64,000 nt of DNA, taken from contig NC_088206.1 in the NCBI RefSeq assembly GCF_037126465.1, positions 29,638,790-29,702,789 of the forward strand. Direction: 5' to 3'. The notes under the pieces were generated by a model, which made no database searches, was not told the DNA's origin, and saw only the letters and a program-made list of their open reading frames with translations. Position numbers and translations under genes: made by a program. Of the stretch, positions 53,701-64,000 are shown piece by piece (positions within the stretch are counted from its first letter, which is position 1; every line of letters begins with the position of its first letter). This DNA comes from Ornithodoros turicata. Lineage: Eukaryota > Arthropoda > Arachnida > Ixodida > Argasidae.

Positions 53701-56700
53701 CATGCAACTGTCTTGTTGGAATTGTCTTGTATAGACCCACTTCAGTTTGTAAACAAGAGGGCGCATCTGCATGGAGCAGACGTCGCTGGTGGGAGGAAGT
53801 GAGTAGGAAACAGCATAGTGTGTACGGCGTACTTGGCCAATCTGTACCGTGTAGCACATCCAATAGCTACACCACTTTGTGGCGTGCCTTTAATAATGAC
53901 CAAAAACACCCAGTGACTCAATGATCGAGCAATTTTTGGCCACCAAACAGGGTAGCAGCAGCACCACCGCATTGCTATGACGCCACGCACTGAAGTGAGT
54001 CTATAATATGTAATATGTTATCTCACATCACAGGACTGATAGGAGTCGGACTAGTGGTTGTCAAGTATACTATTACCAAAGGCTATCAAGTTACTGATCT
54101 GCAATAGTCTTTTCTATTCACACTTGTGCTACTGTCATTTAGTTTGGGGTAGTACAACTGCTACAAATATGGAATGACTAACGTTAATTCAAAGAAAGGT
54201 TCTTCGCTGCATTGCAAATGCTATCTGCATATACCCGACCACTTTTTGATGACTTAAGCACTTGTAGACTTGTATGGGAATCGGACCTTTGTGACTTTCT
54301 TTTAGTAAGGAAATTACATTTTGCGAATTATGTGTCTATTTCATGTGTTTAATATTTAGCACTTACAAGTAGACAACATACAACATATCATATGCAACAC
54401 AAATCTAATTAGAATATATAGAATACATTCAGGACTGAATATGGAAAGCAAATGTTAGATGATAATGTTCCTCACATCTTAAATACTTATTTTTATTATA
54501 GGTCACCATCGTCCCTTATGTCGTGAAGCGCAATAAAATTTTTGTTTGTGGAAGTGTCAAACTAGGTGCGTCGATTGTGACTTTAGCGTTGTGCTGTATG
54601 ACTCTGTGGCCGTAATTAAGACCTGTATCTAATCACAGTTGTACACTTTTTTACATTTGCTCGCTCCTACCCTAGTATGAGGGGATTCAGATGTTATCAA
54701 GCCGCTTTATGCAACTTTTTTTCTGTACTTCCTTTATCCCTTGGAAATAAAAAATCACAAAAGAATGCCTAACATGCATACAAGGGTCCTGTCATTAGCA
54801 AACTGCAATTCAGGCCTAAAAATACTTTGCCCCAGTCTCATGAACTAAAAGTGAACCACTTGTATGGTGAGAATGATTCCCTGCTAGCTTTAAAGATTGG
54901 AATTGAGTCCTAGGGTTGATGGCATGGCATGGACAGCCGTGCAAAGAAAGGGAATGCATACAACAGTCAAAGGCAAACGGCGGCATCAAGGATGCCTTTT
55001 CTGTGCACTTCATAGTAAAACTACTGGCATGGCAAACATTTATCCTTGACCCAACAGCTATACTGCAGACAAGTTCCCCTCACTGGTGGATCCAGGGGGT
55101 TGAGCCATCGCTCCCCCTCTCCAACACACCAAAGCATTAGGGTTACTCATCTTAAATAAAAGCAATAAAACAGTCCTTAACCTACATAAAAGGACAAAGA
55201 GACGAGACAACACTGCACTGTGTTTAAACTACATAAGATCAAACATACGCAGAAGGCAACATTTCCTTGAGCTTGAGGAGGGAAGAGGACGGAACAGCAA
55301 CAAGACAGGATGAGGCTCAGACCAGCAATAACAATTTTATTGATCCAATGTGGCCTTCTGCATCTGCACACCAGCTCGCTTGCCTCCTTGTGTTATGTTC
55401 ATCAAACATACATTTTATCGTAGATCGACAAGTTACCCGCCAAAAAGAACTCGTTACGAGTTAAGTTACTGTGTGAAAAATGTAACTAAGTTAATAACAA
55501 AGTTCTTCAGCCTGAAATGTAACTCGCAGTTACGGAGTTACTTAAAAAAAAAGAACGAGTTACTTCCAAGTTACTTCGGACACAAAATAGCACTACACAG
55601 GTGTAGCGCACATGAGCGGTTGAGTTAGACCTTGAGTTGCTTACGGAGGAGTGCAACATGCTTAGATCGTTTTCGTTTATGTCCCACAATTCGAACGCTT
55701 TGCATCTTGCTCCCTGTGTGCGCACAATGGTTCAGCTTCATTTCAATGGCAACGGTTCTTACTCACTGAATAGAATACTGTCATTGAATTGTCATTGATT
55801 GAATATCACGTTTTATGGCATAAAATGGCATGAAAGGACCGGAGAGAAAGCAAGTAAATATGTGGACGTGAATGAAAAGCAAATTAAAAGTAACTTGGAA
55901 CTTAGCTTAAGTTACGTTGGCAAAGTTACCTGAAAAAGAAACGAGTTCCTCTGAAAGTTACCACGGCGTAAAAGTACCGAGTATAGTTACAAGTTACCAA
56001 AAAAAGGAACTTAGTTATTTGTAACTCGTTACCTCGAACTCTGCATTTTATGTAGCTTAGGTACTGCTTTATCGGTTTTAAAATGGGCTGGTACCAACAT
56101 CCCCAAATTGCCACCGTGTTCCAACATATTAGGTTACCCTCCCCTCGCTACATGCTTTGACAAAGAAACCCCATTCCAAAGCGAGGATCTGGATTCGCCC
56201 CTGGTCCCACTGCAAATTAAAAGCCTGAATCCAGTTTGGCATGACCACAAACTTTTGATGATGTGGCACAGCAGCTGTAAAGTCTTCTTTAGCAAAACCA
56301 CACGTAAAATGCCTCAATATTTAAATGTCACTTCCCTCACTTTTGTTTTCTCAAAATTTTAGAAAACAGAGAGGAGAAGTTCATCTCCGAATTTGCAATA
56401 AAAAATGCACGTACTGAGCAATTTTAGTTCTATAAACAGTTGGTGGCACCTGGTAAATGTAGTCCGAGTCTGTCTTGAGTGAGGAACAGGAAAGTTGGTG
56501 TGGGAGGCTGACATCATCCTCCTCCACAGCATCATCAGTCTGTGCCTTGTATGAGAACAGGATACTGGGCTGCGAAATGCTGAAAAAGAAAAAAAAAACG
56601 TCGAGATTATTATAAGATGCTGTCTTGTGACCCACATACTGCTCACCTAAAGAAATCTGCCAAGAATGTCTTGTACACAAGTGGTGTGAACGCGGTGAAG

Positions 56701-59700
56701 TAGATGTAGCTGGTGACATCCACCATGCTGCGGAAGAATCCAAGAGCTCTTAACTCCCTTTGGGCAAACTACTAACAGATAATCTGCCTGAGCAGATGGG
56801 TATATTTTTGTACAATGATACTGTAACTGAAGGAATGGCTAGAGAGCAAGTGAGTTGGTGAAGTAACAAAAAACCGGTCCAAGAACAGGAAGGACGCAGG
56901 TAGAAGGGGAAAGAAAGAACTAGCCAAAGAGGAGAAGCTAGTATTCTTCCCTTTCATTTGGCATTCATGGCTGAATGCCACAGACAATGTACCTATGCCA
57001 AAATCACCTCAACGAATGGAACAAACATCAAGGTATAATGAATTCAAACAACTCAGGGAAAAGAGGTGCTGACGCAAGGAATTTAATACCCCTGCCACAC
57101 GGGCAGTCTTCAACGATCATTGAACACGCGTGTGGAGCCACCAAGCGTGTAACGTGTCAACTTTGCAAAAAGCATTGGATCCCATGCTCCCTGACTGGTT
57201 GACACGTTACACCCTACATGGCGCTACGCGCATGTTCAATGACCTTTGGTTTCAATGATGGTTGAGGACTGCCCGTGTGGCAGGGATATTACTTGGGTCT
57301 TCTTATCTCCGGTCAGATATGCTAATCACAGATATGTCTGTGATGTCCCCAATTGTGGTCAGCCTCTGCCAATTCTCGTTGTTTATATCAAGGTATAATT
57401 CACTTCTGAGCACAAGACGCAAAACAGTCGGAAACATTCGCTCCAGTTCATCAACTCTTTAGAAACTCAATGCCGAGTTCAAGTCCTCTTGATTTAATAA
57501 TATCTTAAGCAGGGGTCAGGCATCACCCACACGTTTCTCCGAAACTGATTTCTTCGCTTTTGGAACCATGTACCATGTCACTTCAGGGATAAATTCCTGT
57601 ATATTGCGCTCGGACATGGATGCTGGGAGCAGCATAAGAATCTGACATCTTTCTTGCAGGGACTTACTTGTGTGGTACGGCACTGGCAAATTTTGTATCG
57701 ATGAAGTGGATGTACCAGGAAGAGAAACTTCAAAGGCAGTCTTGATCTGTCGCCGGGTTCTAACATTCAGAGTCTGATTAATTTCAGAGTGCTTCCTTGC
57801 TCCATATGACGCTGACAACTTCTTGCGCTTTCTGGTAGGAGTCACACTGATTTTTTTAGACGTCGTCAGGATATTTATGCCATCGATCACTTATCTTCTG
57901 AGAGAATGGCACATCGTCAGCACTGCCTTCTGAAGAAGTGGGCATGGAGGGCTCCTCTGCCAGTATTAGTTTTCTCAGATACACAAAACAATGCCAGCAG
58001 AGCATATCTGATTCGTTGACATCCTTGGCCCATTCAGCACCAAGCTTAGTGCTCCACCCACTCCAATAGCGGAAACACATCTGAAGTCCTTCGTGCGCAG
58101 CATTTTCTTCTTGTGCTTGTAGAAATAGTCCGTGTAATAAATATATGTGATTGCCACTGTGCACTGAAGACATTGCGGACATTGTGCATGTGCAAATGAT
58201 TGTGCACACGGTACAAAGAAACGAATTGAGACGGATGGCAGTAACACAACGAAATCACAGTCCTCAGAGCTGAAGTGAACACACTGACTGACGCGACCGC
58301 AAAGACGGTCGATGGCCAAAAATTGGTTATGACGTGTCCCTGTGTCTTCTTGGGAGATATACGACAGGACATCAGGCTCACCAGATGCATACCTCCCACA
58401 TAGTGATCACGTTAAAATCAGCAAGACAACAGGCGCTGTTGAAAACACCAACCGTCTCGGCTGTACAGCTCTTTTCCTAGGAGGACCGATATCATATCCT
58501 CCCACAATTACTCCCTTTTTATAAATTTGTATTAAACAATGTTTTTCCACTGCGAAGTATGACATGCTGTAATGTATATCACGCATTGTTTTGAGAGGCG
58601 ACACACCGATGATTGAGGGAGCGCACCGGAGTTCTGTTGAAAAATTGCTGACTCGGCTGTGGTCAAGAACGAATGCCAATTGTTATTCCAGATATCGCAC
58701 AAGGATTGTCCTACAAAATATCAAAAACTGGTGGCTTATATTTAGTGGCAATACAAGTGCCCAAAGTATGCTAATTCTGCGACATGTCTTTCCAAAAATA
58801 AAAATAAAAATACTATTTCCGTGTGCACAAGAGACCTTTGAATGGCGATGACACCCCAATAATTTCGCCCCCTCTCCCTTGTCAATTACTTTGCCCTCAA
58901 AGGTGAAACTGGGTGACTCATTTCATCATTGACCAAACTCCATCCAATATACAGGGTGTCCCAGAAAACGTGTCATTGAATTATAATAAAAAAACTACAC
59001 CACCTAGAGTCATGCGGTCAACGGCATTTGTTCTTACTGGGTTTTTGCCACCTCCTCATGTGAATGTCGTGTAACGTAAGTTTAATTATGTAAATTTTTG
59101 CGAACTGAACTCGAAAATTTGCCTAGTAAATGTCACTTTTTTACCCCACCAATGTGAAGAGCGTGTCTAATTTACTCAAATTAATGATAATTGACAGGGA
59201 TATTCAGGAGCTATCCCATCGGAAAAAATAGCCGAACATCATGCTCTACGGAGGTCGCACAGAATAGCGCACGATGAATTTTTCAGCACAATCTTTGTCA
59301 GTCCAACAAAAGGGGTTGGAAACCCAGCCCACCCCGGCATCGCAAAAAGAGATAACGCAGGCATGGCTTATCACGTCTGACTTTCGCTGGGATAATGCTT
59401 TCCATCTCCCAATTTTAGGAACTGTTACTTTTTCTACTATCACTCTTTGGGCTTGGTTCGGAACCTCCTTTCGTCGCACTGCGAGCGATTGCGCTCAAAA
59501 AGACATCGCGCGTTATGGTCCGGTGCTCCGAAAAGCATGATATTCGGCTATTTTTTCCGATGGGATAGCTTGTGAATATCACTGTCAATTATCATGAATT
59601 GGAGTGAATTCGGCACGCTCTTCATATTGGTGGGGTAAAAAAGTGACCTTCCCTTGGCAAATTTCTGAGTTCAGTTCGCAAATATTTGCATAATTAAACT

Positions 59701-59827
59701 TGGGGTAGATGACATTAACTTTACAAGGTGGCAAAAACCTAATAAGAACAAATGCCGTTGACCGCATGATTCTAGGTGGCGTAGTATTTTTATTATAATT
59801 CAATGACACGTTTTCTGGGACACCATG

Positions 59828-59858
<31 letters not shown>

Positions 59859-62800
59859 TCTTCTTCAATGGAATCGGTGATCTTAAGGTTCCTTGCTTGT
59901 TCGAAATTTGGTGGAACTAGCTTTCAAAGAGACACCTTGAAAGTACCACGAGAACGTGCATAGAGTTATAAATCGAGACATTAGAGCAGTGATGGGCACA
60001 GTACCTTAAAATTGCATTTACAGTAATCTACCAAGCACCTGCCATCATTAGCACTTTAAATACATTAAAGGGTACCAAAATGGAAATGTACTAAGTGAAA
60101 GAGTAAAAAAAAGAACACGGTAGAAGTTGCGTTTACATGCACACAGGCAATCAGTTCTACAAATGGAAACTACTACTGTTTCTAGACTTCTACATTAGCC
60201 CAGTGTGCAGTGTTCTCATACTAGTCTCTGGTACCAATATGAACCTAAAAGGCACACTTTAAGGAAAAAAAGAGACACAGGCCACCAGGGACTATGGATT
60301 TTTGAGCATTTCCTGATGCCTCCTGACATATGATATGCATTTCAAAACAAAAATGTAGAGAAGAATCAGAAGCATAATGCACAACTTCCTTTTTTCTGTG
60401 GCCTTGTTGTCTGCATTGAACAATGGTAAATAGAAAAGAAAAGAAAAATAAACCTATGCCACCACGCTGCTTATTGTAGTGCATGGAGTGTGTGTTAAGT
60501 CGAGTGAGACGAGTGAGTGACGAGTTAACTCTTAAGTGAGTTAAGACGGTCAGTCTTGGTCACTTGGCCAGTACTGTGACTCGTATCGGTATGGAAAGGA
60601 CGTTCGGCATGTCGGGAGTGAAACGTAAGCGTACGGAGCTCACAGCCGGGCTCTGAGGAGATATCTGAGCCGCTGCCCATTAATGCGAAGGACGCAGGTG
60701 AAGCACTCAGAGTGGCTCTTCGGTTCTTCGAGCAACACAAGGACGCCCAGAATGTATTTGCCATTGCCCGTGCAATTGAGTCGGCGGAAAAGCTGCACAT
60801 TGACAGCATTTCTAAGCAGACACTTTTGACGGCTTTCTTTCGTCAATAACTTGTAAATAGAGTGTAAGGTTGTAAATACTTAATAAATTGTGTCGGTAAA
60901 ATAAAATAAATCGCAATGAAATACCGTGCCTGCAATGTCTGCGCCTTCAATAAACTAGACAGTGCCAAACAGACTTCTTTTATGAAGGGCTTACGTGGAT
61001 CATCATCCATGTTCGTCGTTAATATGACAATTCGCTTTATGACCAAAATCTGCGGGAACGGCCGTGGTCATATTAACGAGGGTTGACTGTACACTACACC
61101 GACATCACTTTCTCCTCGACATACCAGGGCACTCTTTATGGAGATGTAGGCACACATTCGCTCTGGTCCATTCTCGCTTACATTTTCTTCCAAATTGGTA
61201 GCACACCTGACCGGCAGTCAGAGGGGTGTTGGTTAGAATCCCGCCATTTGCATTCACTGGCTTTTCGTCAACTTGTTTTTTTTTTTCAGATCATTTTTTG
61301 GGTGTTGGTAAGATTCAGATGTGGTGTTTGCCTTAACTGTTCGTTTAGCCTCTACAATTTATGAGGATGGGACTTCATCACAGACGATTCATGTGACTAA
61401 TGTGCGCTGCACAGACCTGCCTGAGCTTAAGACCTTAATGTTTAAGCCAAAATATACAGATAAATGTGCCGCATATCTTTTAGATGTTCAAACCTGTACG
61501 TCTACTTCATAAGACTGGAAATGCGCCATTGAAAAGCATAGCTTATCAATATGAATTTAGAAACATAATAAATATAACTCACCAAAGCCCTTCAGCGACA
61601 TCATAGTAATAGAGGCCTGAGCCAACCGCTTGCACCAAGTTTAGCAATGCAAGGAAGAGGGTGTACCAATAGAAACTCCTCTTGGCTATAAAAAAGAGAA
61701 ATTATGAAGAAAGCAAACCCCGCAGTACAGGTACTTACAGGGCAGCGCTACTCGTTCTCGTAGTCCAGTCCATGGAAGGGAGAACACCACAAAGTACACC
61801 TAACGCAAAAAGATGTCAGCGTCTCAAGGTAAGAAGAGAGTAAATCACTTACCGCTGCAAAGAGAGATGAACTGACGAACCAGAAGAGCATGCCACCATG
61901 ACCAAACAGCTCAAAGTTTCTGTCAGGGACGTAAAACTTTTCATCTGGTAGGTCAAGCTCTAGGACTCCCTGCACAAGCACACCATGAGTGCACTGCCTG
62001 TGGTTAAACAGCTAAGCTTGCCTGTGTCCCAGAGTAGACAAAGGCAACGAGAGAGGTGACAGCTAACACCCTGCGGATACTCGTCCGACTGTCCAAGTGA
62101 CCTGCCACAAATCTTACTGTCAGAACACTCAAACAAAGCGCAAGGTGATGCAGCATGACGGTCCCCCCTCCCCCCCAAAAAAATAATTATACCTTTCGTA
62201 GTGCATTTGGGTGAGGGAAAACGAGGGTGAAATCCTCCTCCTATGTGAGACATATTTTCGCATCCTCTGTGTGAGGTTCCCGTTGAACCGTTCCCAAATT
62301 TTTTGGTTATATTACTGCTGGGAGCACCTTAAAATATCTTATAAGCGCATCTTATATAAGGCACAAGAAGGCAGTAAAAACAAATGAAAGGTTTACTGGG
62401 CTGATAACAAAAACTGTAATTTGGTAAAGTTACTCATATTCCGTGGAAAACCTTGCTATGGAAGTTTTGTAACATGTGTACTCTTCGCTTTTGATGAGGA
62501 TCAGCCATACTCCATGATAATCAGTCGCAATTAAGACATAAAAAAGGGATGTTCTCCACTTAGCCACCAGCAACAAAATTCAGTCCCAAGTGTGCAGGAC
62601 AGTGACAAACAGCAACCGCAGCATCATTAAAGCTTCCTCCTACTCCTGACAGGATGGTTTACTAACATCCAATTAGAGTGCCAACGTCAAATTCCTGAAG
62701 CTCAGCATCATGCACATGCCTGTTACAGCTGCGACCATGCTGAATAATTCTTACTACAACCTGTACCCTGAGTTGTTCAGTTTACTACATCAGAGGCCCA

Positions 62801-63482
62801 ATGCTGAACTGAACATACTGTTCGTTATCGTTAATCTTTTAACTTGGCGGGCTCCAAACGACAGGCGGTGGCACATGCGAAGCGTTCCAGTAGGCGATGA
62901 TTTCAAATGAACGTCACGATTGGCCATCATGCGGAAGCTTGTGACGAATCACAGAGAAGCAATACATTTATACAGAATAACGTATAGAATAACATATAGA
63001 ATGGCGGTATAGAATAATGAAACATTGAGCACCGAGCCCCAGAACATTAAAGCCGTAGAGGGTATAGCAATTCAATTGGGACTGGCACTTGCTTTTACAA
63101 TAGCCAGATTTTTAATAAAATAGGAGTCATAAGAAAGGGGTTATACTGCAGAACGAGAGCCAATATCCATCACGTAATTGATGCACCCTTCTATAGCGTT
63201 ATGCTTTTATTTTGTTCAAAACAATCCCACGTGTACGATTCAATTGTAAGTCCAGCCTGCTCAGAATAGCATTCACAGTGTCCCTATTCTTCTTGGTGGG
63301 CACATTATCAAGTTTCACATGAATCACACAGTTCTATACATACAGCATGTGCAGAATTCATGTTGGTGAACACTGATAGCCATTTAGGAAAAAGGTCAAT
63401 TGAGCTTACCGAATGCAAGTCCAAAGATGAGCACACTCATTTCTGTAGAAAGCAGGAAAAAACGTACTGCTACCCATAGCAC
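47797..63482 (-). CDS. TPRA1: TPRA1-like seven-transmembrane protein, 3' part (8 exons)
   Basis: TPRA1 (TPRA40/GPR175) is an orphan seven-transmembrane protein conserved in animals. Exons, in transcript order: 63,410-63,482; 62,022-62,101; 61,853-61,969; 61,739-61,799; 61,583-61,685; 56,647-56,727; 56,450-56,579; 47,797-47,922. All junctions keep frame. They encode WVAVRFFLLSTEMSVLIFGL, GHLDSRTSIRRVLAVTSL, the hallmark FELFGHGGMLFWFVSSS, VYFVVFSLPWTGLRERVALP, RSFYWYTLFLALLNLVQAVG, VTSYIYFTAFTPLVYKTFL, ILFSYKAQTDDAVEEDD and a tail with SAYDSTHFDT. All but the first have GT-AG borders except exon 62,022-62,101, whose donor is GC. Exons for the first two or three helices lie beyond 64,000. The end is uncertain: reading on after 47,797 gives a stop at 47,770, or a further exon exists. 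Introns carry many transposons. Confidence 0.9.
47923..49190. other. TPRA1 intron, upstream part
   Basis: No recognised repeat or exon; short open frames in both strands. Confidence 0.4.
49191..50405. mobile_element. Foldback/MULE-like element with arms of about 350 bp
   Basis: 49,191-49,540 pairs with about 50,040-50,405, starting GACTATCCTTGACTTTGCTG, and AATGTTTT flanks both sides exactly (49,183-49,190; 50,406-50,413). Long arms and an 8-bp duplication suit Mutator-like or hAT superfamilies; no transposase is present. The loop contains a tandem duplication. Confidence 0.9.
49513..49912 (+). repeat. Tandem duplication of about 180 bp within the foldback loop
   Basis: TGCGTAGTTTTGACG(A/C)TTATG...GCACTGAAATAAAT occurs at about 49,510 and again at about 49,730, spacing about 218 bases. 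The copies differ by a few substitutions. Confidence 0.85.
50414..51191. other. TPRA1 intron, no feature recognised
   Basis: Unique-looking DNA with no supported coding frame. Confidence 0.4.
51192..51746. mobile_element. TA-flanked MITE, CCATAATTTCAC ends
   Basis: CCATAATTTCACACGTATAAGCC pairs with the right end (complement CCGTAATTTCACGCGCATTAGCC). TA at 51,190-51,191 and 51,747-51,748. 'AAGCCGC' motifs repeat inside each end. Confidence 0.78.
51911..52437. mobile_element. Foldback CAGGGTGTCC family 1, truncated copy
   Basis: Aligns with the right 60% of 28,744-29,645 including its right terminus (GACACCCTG), but the left arm is missing, starting within GAGCACACTATCGC. Confidence 0.85.
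52960..54545 (+). mobile_element. Decayed CR1/Jockey-type LINE with RT
   Basis: Frames read FSKGLEEIILMRF, NKLLTLDLFVHFRKAFYLL and, after breaks, SGVLQGGILGTFLFNIYH (RT motif with QG-x-LG). Downstream TRPLFDDLSTCRLVWESDLCDF and YGKQMLDDNVPHIL fit the C-terminal region. A TA-flanked MITE (53,732-54,005) interrupts it. The 3' end is near an AATAAA at about 54,534. Frames are broken at several points. Confidence 0.75.
53732..54005. mobile_element. MITE nested in the LINE
   Basis: TAGACCCACTTCAGT and its near-complement at the right end, TA flanks at 53,730 and 54,006. Length 274 bp. Confidence 0.7.
54546..55418. other. TPRA1 intron, no feature recognised
   Basis: 55,180-55,390 has an AATAAAATTGTTATTGCTGGT-type block on the minus strand that may be an old retroelement tail. 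Confidence 0.35.
55419..56043 (-). mobile_element. hAT-type non-autonomous element, copy 2
   Basis: Perfect 8-bp duplication CATTTTAT (55,411-55,418; 56,044-56,051). In reverse orientation to copy 1 at 16,749 and without the 307-bp insert. Ends are CAGAGTTCGAGGTAACG-like and CGTAGATCGACAAGTTACC-like. Confidence 0.9.
57087..57287. mobile_element. Foldback MITE, CCCTGCCACACGGGCA ends
   Basis: TACCCCTGCCACACGGGCAG at the left is matched by its complement at the right; arms of about 60 bases. Located in the large TPRA1 intron. Confidence 0.75.
57516..58209 (-). pseudogene. Decayed transposon-derived ORF
   Basis: Two overlapping minus frames. The first (to 57,856) has FRYWSGWSTKLGAEW and MLCWHCFVYLRKLILAEE, the second LQERCQILMLLPASMSERNI and VTWYMVPKAKKSVSEK. 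The ERCQIL-TLLP-S-W-S pattern followed by a Y-MV/A-x-KAKK-LV-xEK motif recurs in transposon-borne proteins of many invertebrates. A frameshift near 57,870 splits it. It is opposite to nothing and lies within the TPRA1 intron. The function is unknown. Confidence 0.5.
58952..59827. mobile_element. Foldback element, CAGGGTGTCC family 2
   Basis: CAGGGTGTCCCAGAAAACG and its complement (right end diverged by one base, CACCATG), TATA on both sides, arms of about 300 bases. Internal sequence differs from family 1. Confidence 0.85.
59828..59850. repeat. (TA)n microsatellite
   Basis: Uninterrupted TA run directly abutting the foldback element, followed by a T-run. Confidence 0.9.
59851..60499. other. 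TPRA1 intron, no feature recognised
   Basis: AT-rich, no frame or terminus recognised. Confidence 0.4.
60500..61089 (+). mobile_element. Tigger/pogo element, 3' remnant
   Basis: The right end, ACGAGGGTTGACTG then TA (61,090-61,091), is a pogo-type TIR (inverted CAGTCAACCCTCG). Upstream, 60,660-60,849 encodes AIESAEKLHIDSIS and a TLLTAFFRQ ending, the small C-terminal tail seen in Tigger transposases, stopping at 60,848. The catalytic core and left end are missing. Confidence 0.65.
61090..61582. other. TPRA1 intron, no feature recognised
   Basis: T-run near 61,277; no feature. Confidence 0.35.
62102..63409. other. TPRA1 intron
   Basis: No repeat with ends found; polyC/poly-A junction near 62,164-62,185. 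Confidence 0.4.
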
Positions 63483-64000
63483 CTGCATTCAAATAATGCA
63501 ATGTCAGTGTAACGTGACACCTGATACGAGGATGTGAAGCTTCTCCTCGTACATTGTATTTCAACTAAAAGCCACAGGCATTCATAGCATGGACAGAGCT
63601 ACCCATAGAAGTAAAGGAGCAAGGTAGACAAGAAAAAACAGGTGACAAACACTGCTGTCTCTCAGATGAGCTTCCAACATTTTTAAAAAAGCTTGACATG
63701 TGTTCAACTACTATTAGTGTATTCGAGGCTCTACTCACTACCGCTTGAAATGTCCTAAATTTTAGGTATCAAATCCCAGATGGCAAAAGGTTTGTGTGCA
63801 AGTACAATCACAATTTGTAGCCCTATGTTCTTCAGTAAGGTAAGCTCAGTGAACAAGCTACCCATAGGCAAGGGAGCAAAACAAACTGATAGGCAAGGGG
63901 CAACAAGGGGCAATTTAGGAATGAATCACTTGCAGAGCATCGGTTGATATCATTTTAGTAGAGATGCAGCAGGGTAATGCAGGAACTTATTTGGTAGTCA
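63483..64000. other. Intron upstream of the first visible TPRA1 exon
   Basis: I searched the minus strand for the preceding transmembrane exon and did not find it; it probably lies beyond the window. Confidence 0.4.

Overview
This is eukaryotic nuclear DNA from an animal. It has spliced genes, GT-AG introns, tRNA-derived SINEs and a very high transposon load. The mix of Polinton, Penelope-like, gypsy, hAT, Tigger and foldback elements suggests an arthropod, plausibly a chelicerate such as a tick, but the sequence alone does not fix the species. Layout: 1 to about 23,490 is one decayed Polinton/Maverick, a virus-like self-synthesising transposon. Its left terminal inverted repeat (TIR) runs off the window start (1-147 visible) and its right TIR starts at 22,917. 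In order it holds an unknown ORF, a packaging ATPase, two small conserved ORFs, a retroviral-type integrase with chromodomain, a minor capsid protein in two pieces, a small basic protein, the major capsid protein, an adenain-like protease, two or three small minus-strand genes (two clearly spliced), a protein-primed family B DNA polymerase, and a minus-strand ORF at the right end. Most reading frames are broken by frameshifts, stops and later insertions, so the copy looks dead.

The Polinton is a landing site for other elements. A Tigger remnant sits in the major capsid gene. A subterminal-repeat element, a hAT remnant with a BED finger and a LINE scrap sit in the protease gene. An internally deleted gypsy element (12,996-15,549, TCAG target duplication) and a Penelope-like element (about 16,395-20,705) sit in the polymerase gene. 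The Penelope-like element is itself split by two hAT-type elements with 8-bp target duplications, and one of those carries a further element, giving four nested levels.

From 23.5 to 47.8 kb I see repeat-rich DNA with few genes: a minus-strand Myb/SANT-like domain ORF, a THAP-domain ORF, SINEs, foldback elements, a LINE 3' end and a second Penelope remnant. From 47.8 kb to the window edge lies one convincing host gene on the minus strand, a homologue of TPRA1 (seven-transmembrane, adipocyte-associated 1). Eight exons join in phase, and the 5' part lies beyond the window. Its introns hold a 1.2-kb foldback with 8-bp target duplications, two foldbacks with CAGGGTGTCC ends, a LINE, hAT and TA-flanked elements, a decayed transposon ORF and a Tigger 3' remnant.

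The most notable points are: the Polinton TIR homology stops at an ATG at both ends; the polymerase start codon appears to be created by splicing; the Polinton has two related intron-containing minus-strand genes; a hammerhead ribozyme core lies in the Penelope terminal segment; and TPRA1 has a GC-AG intron.
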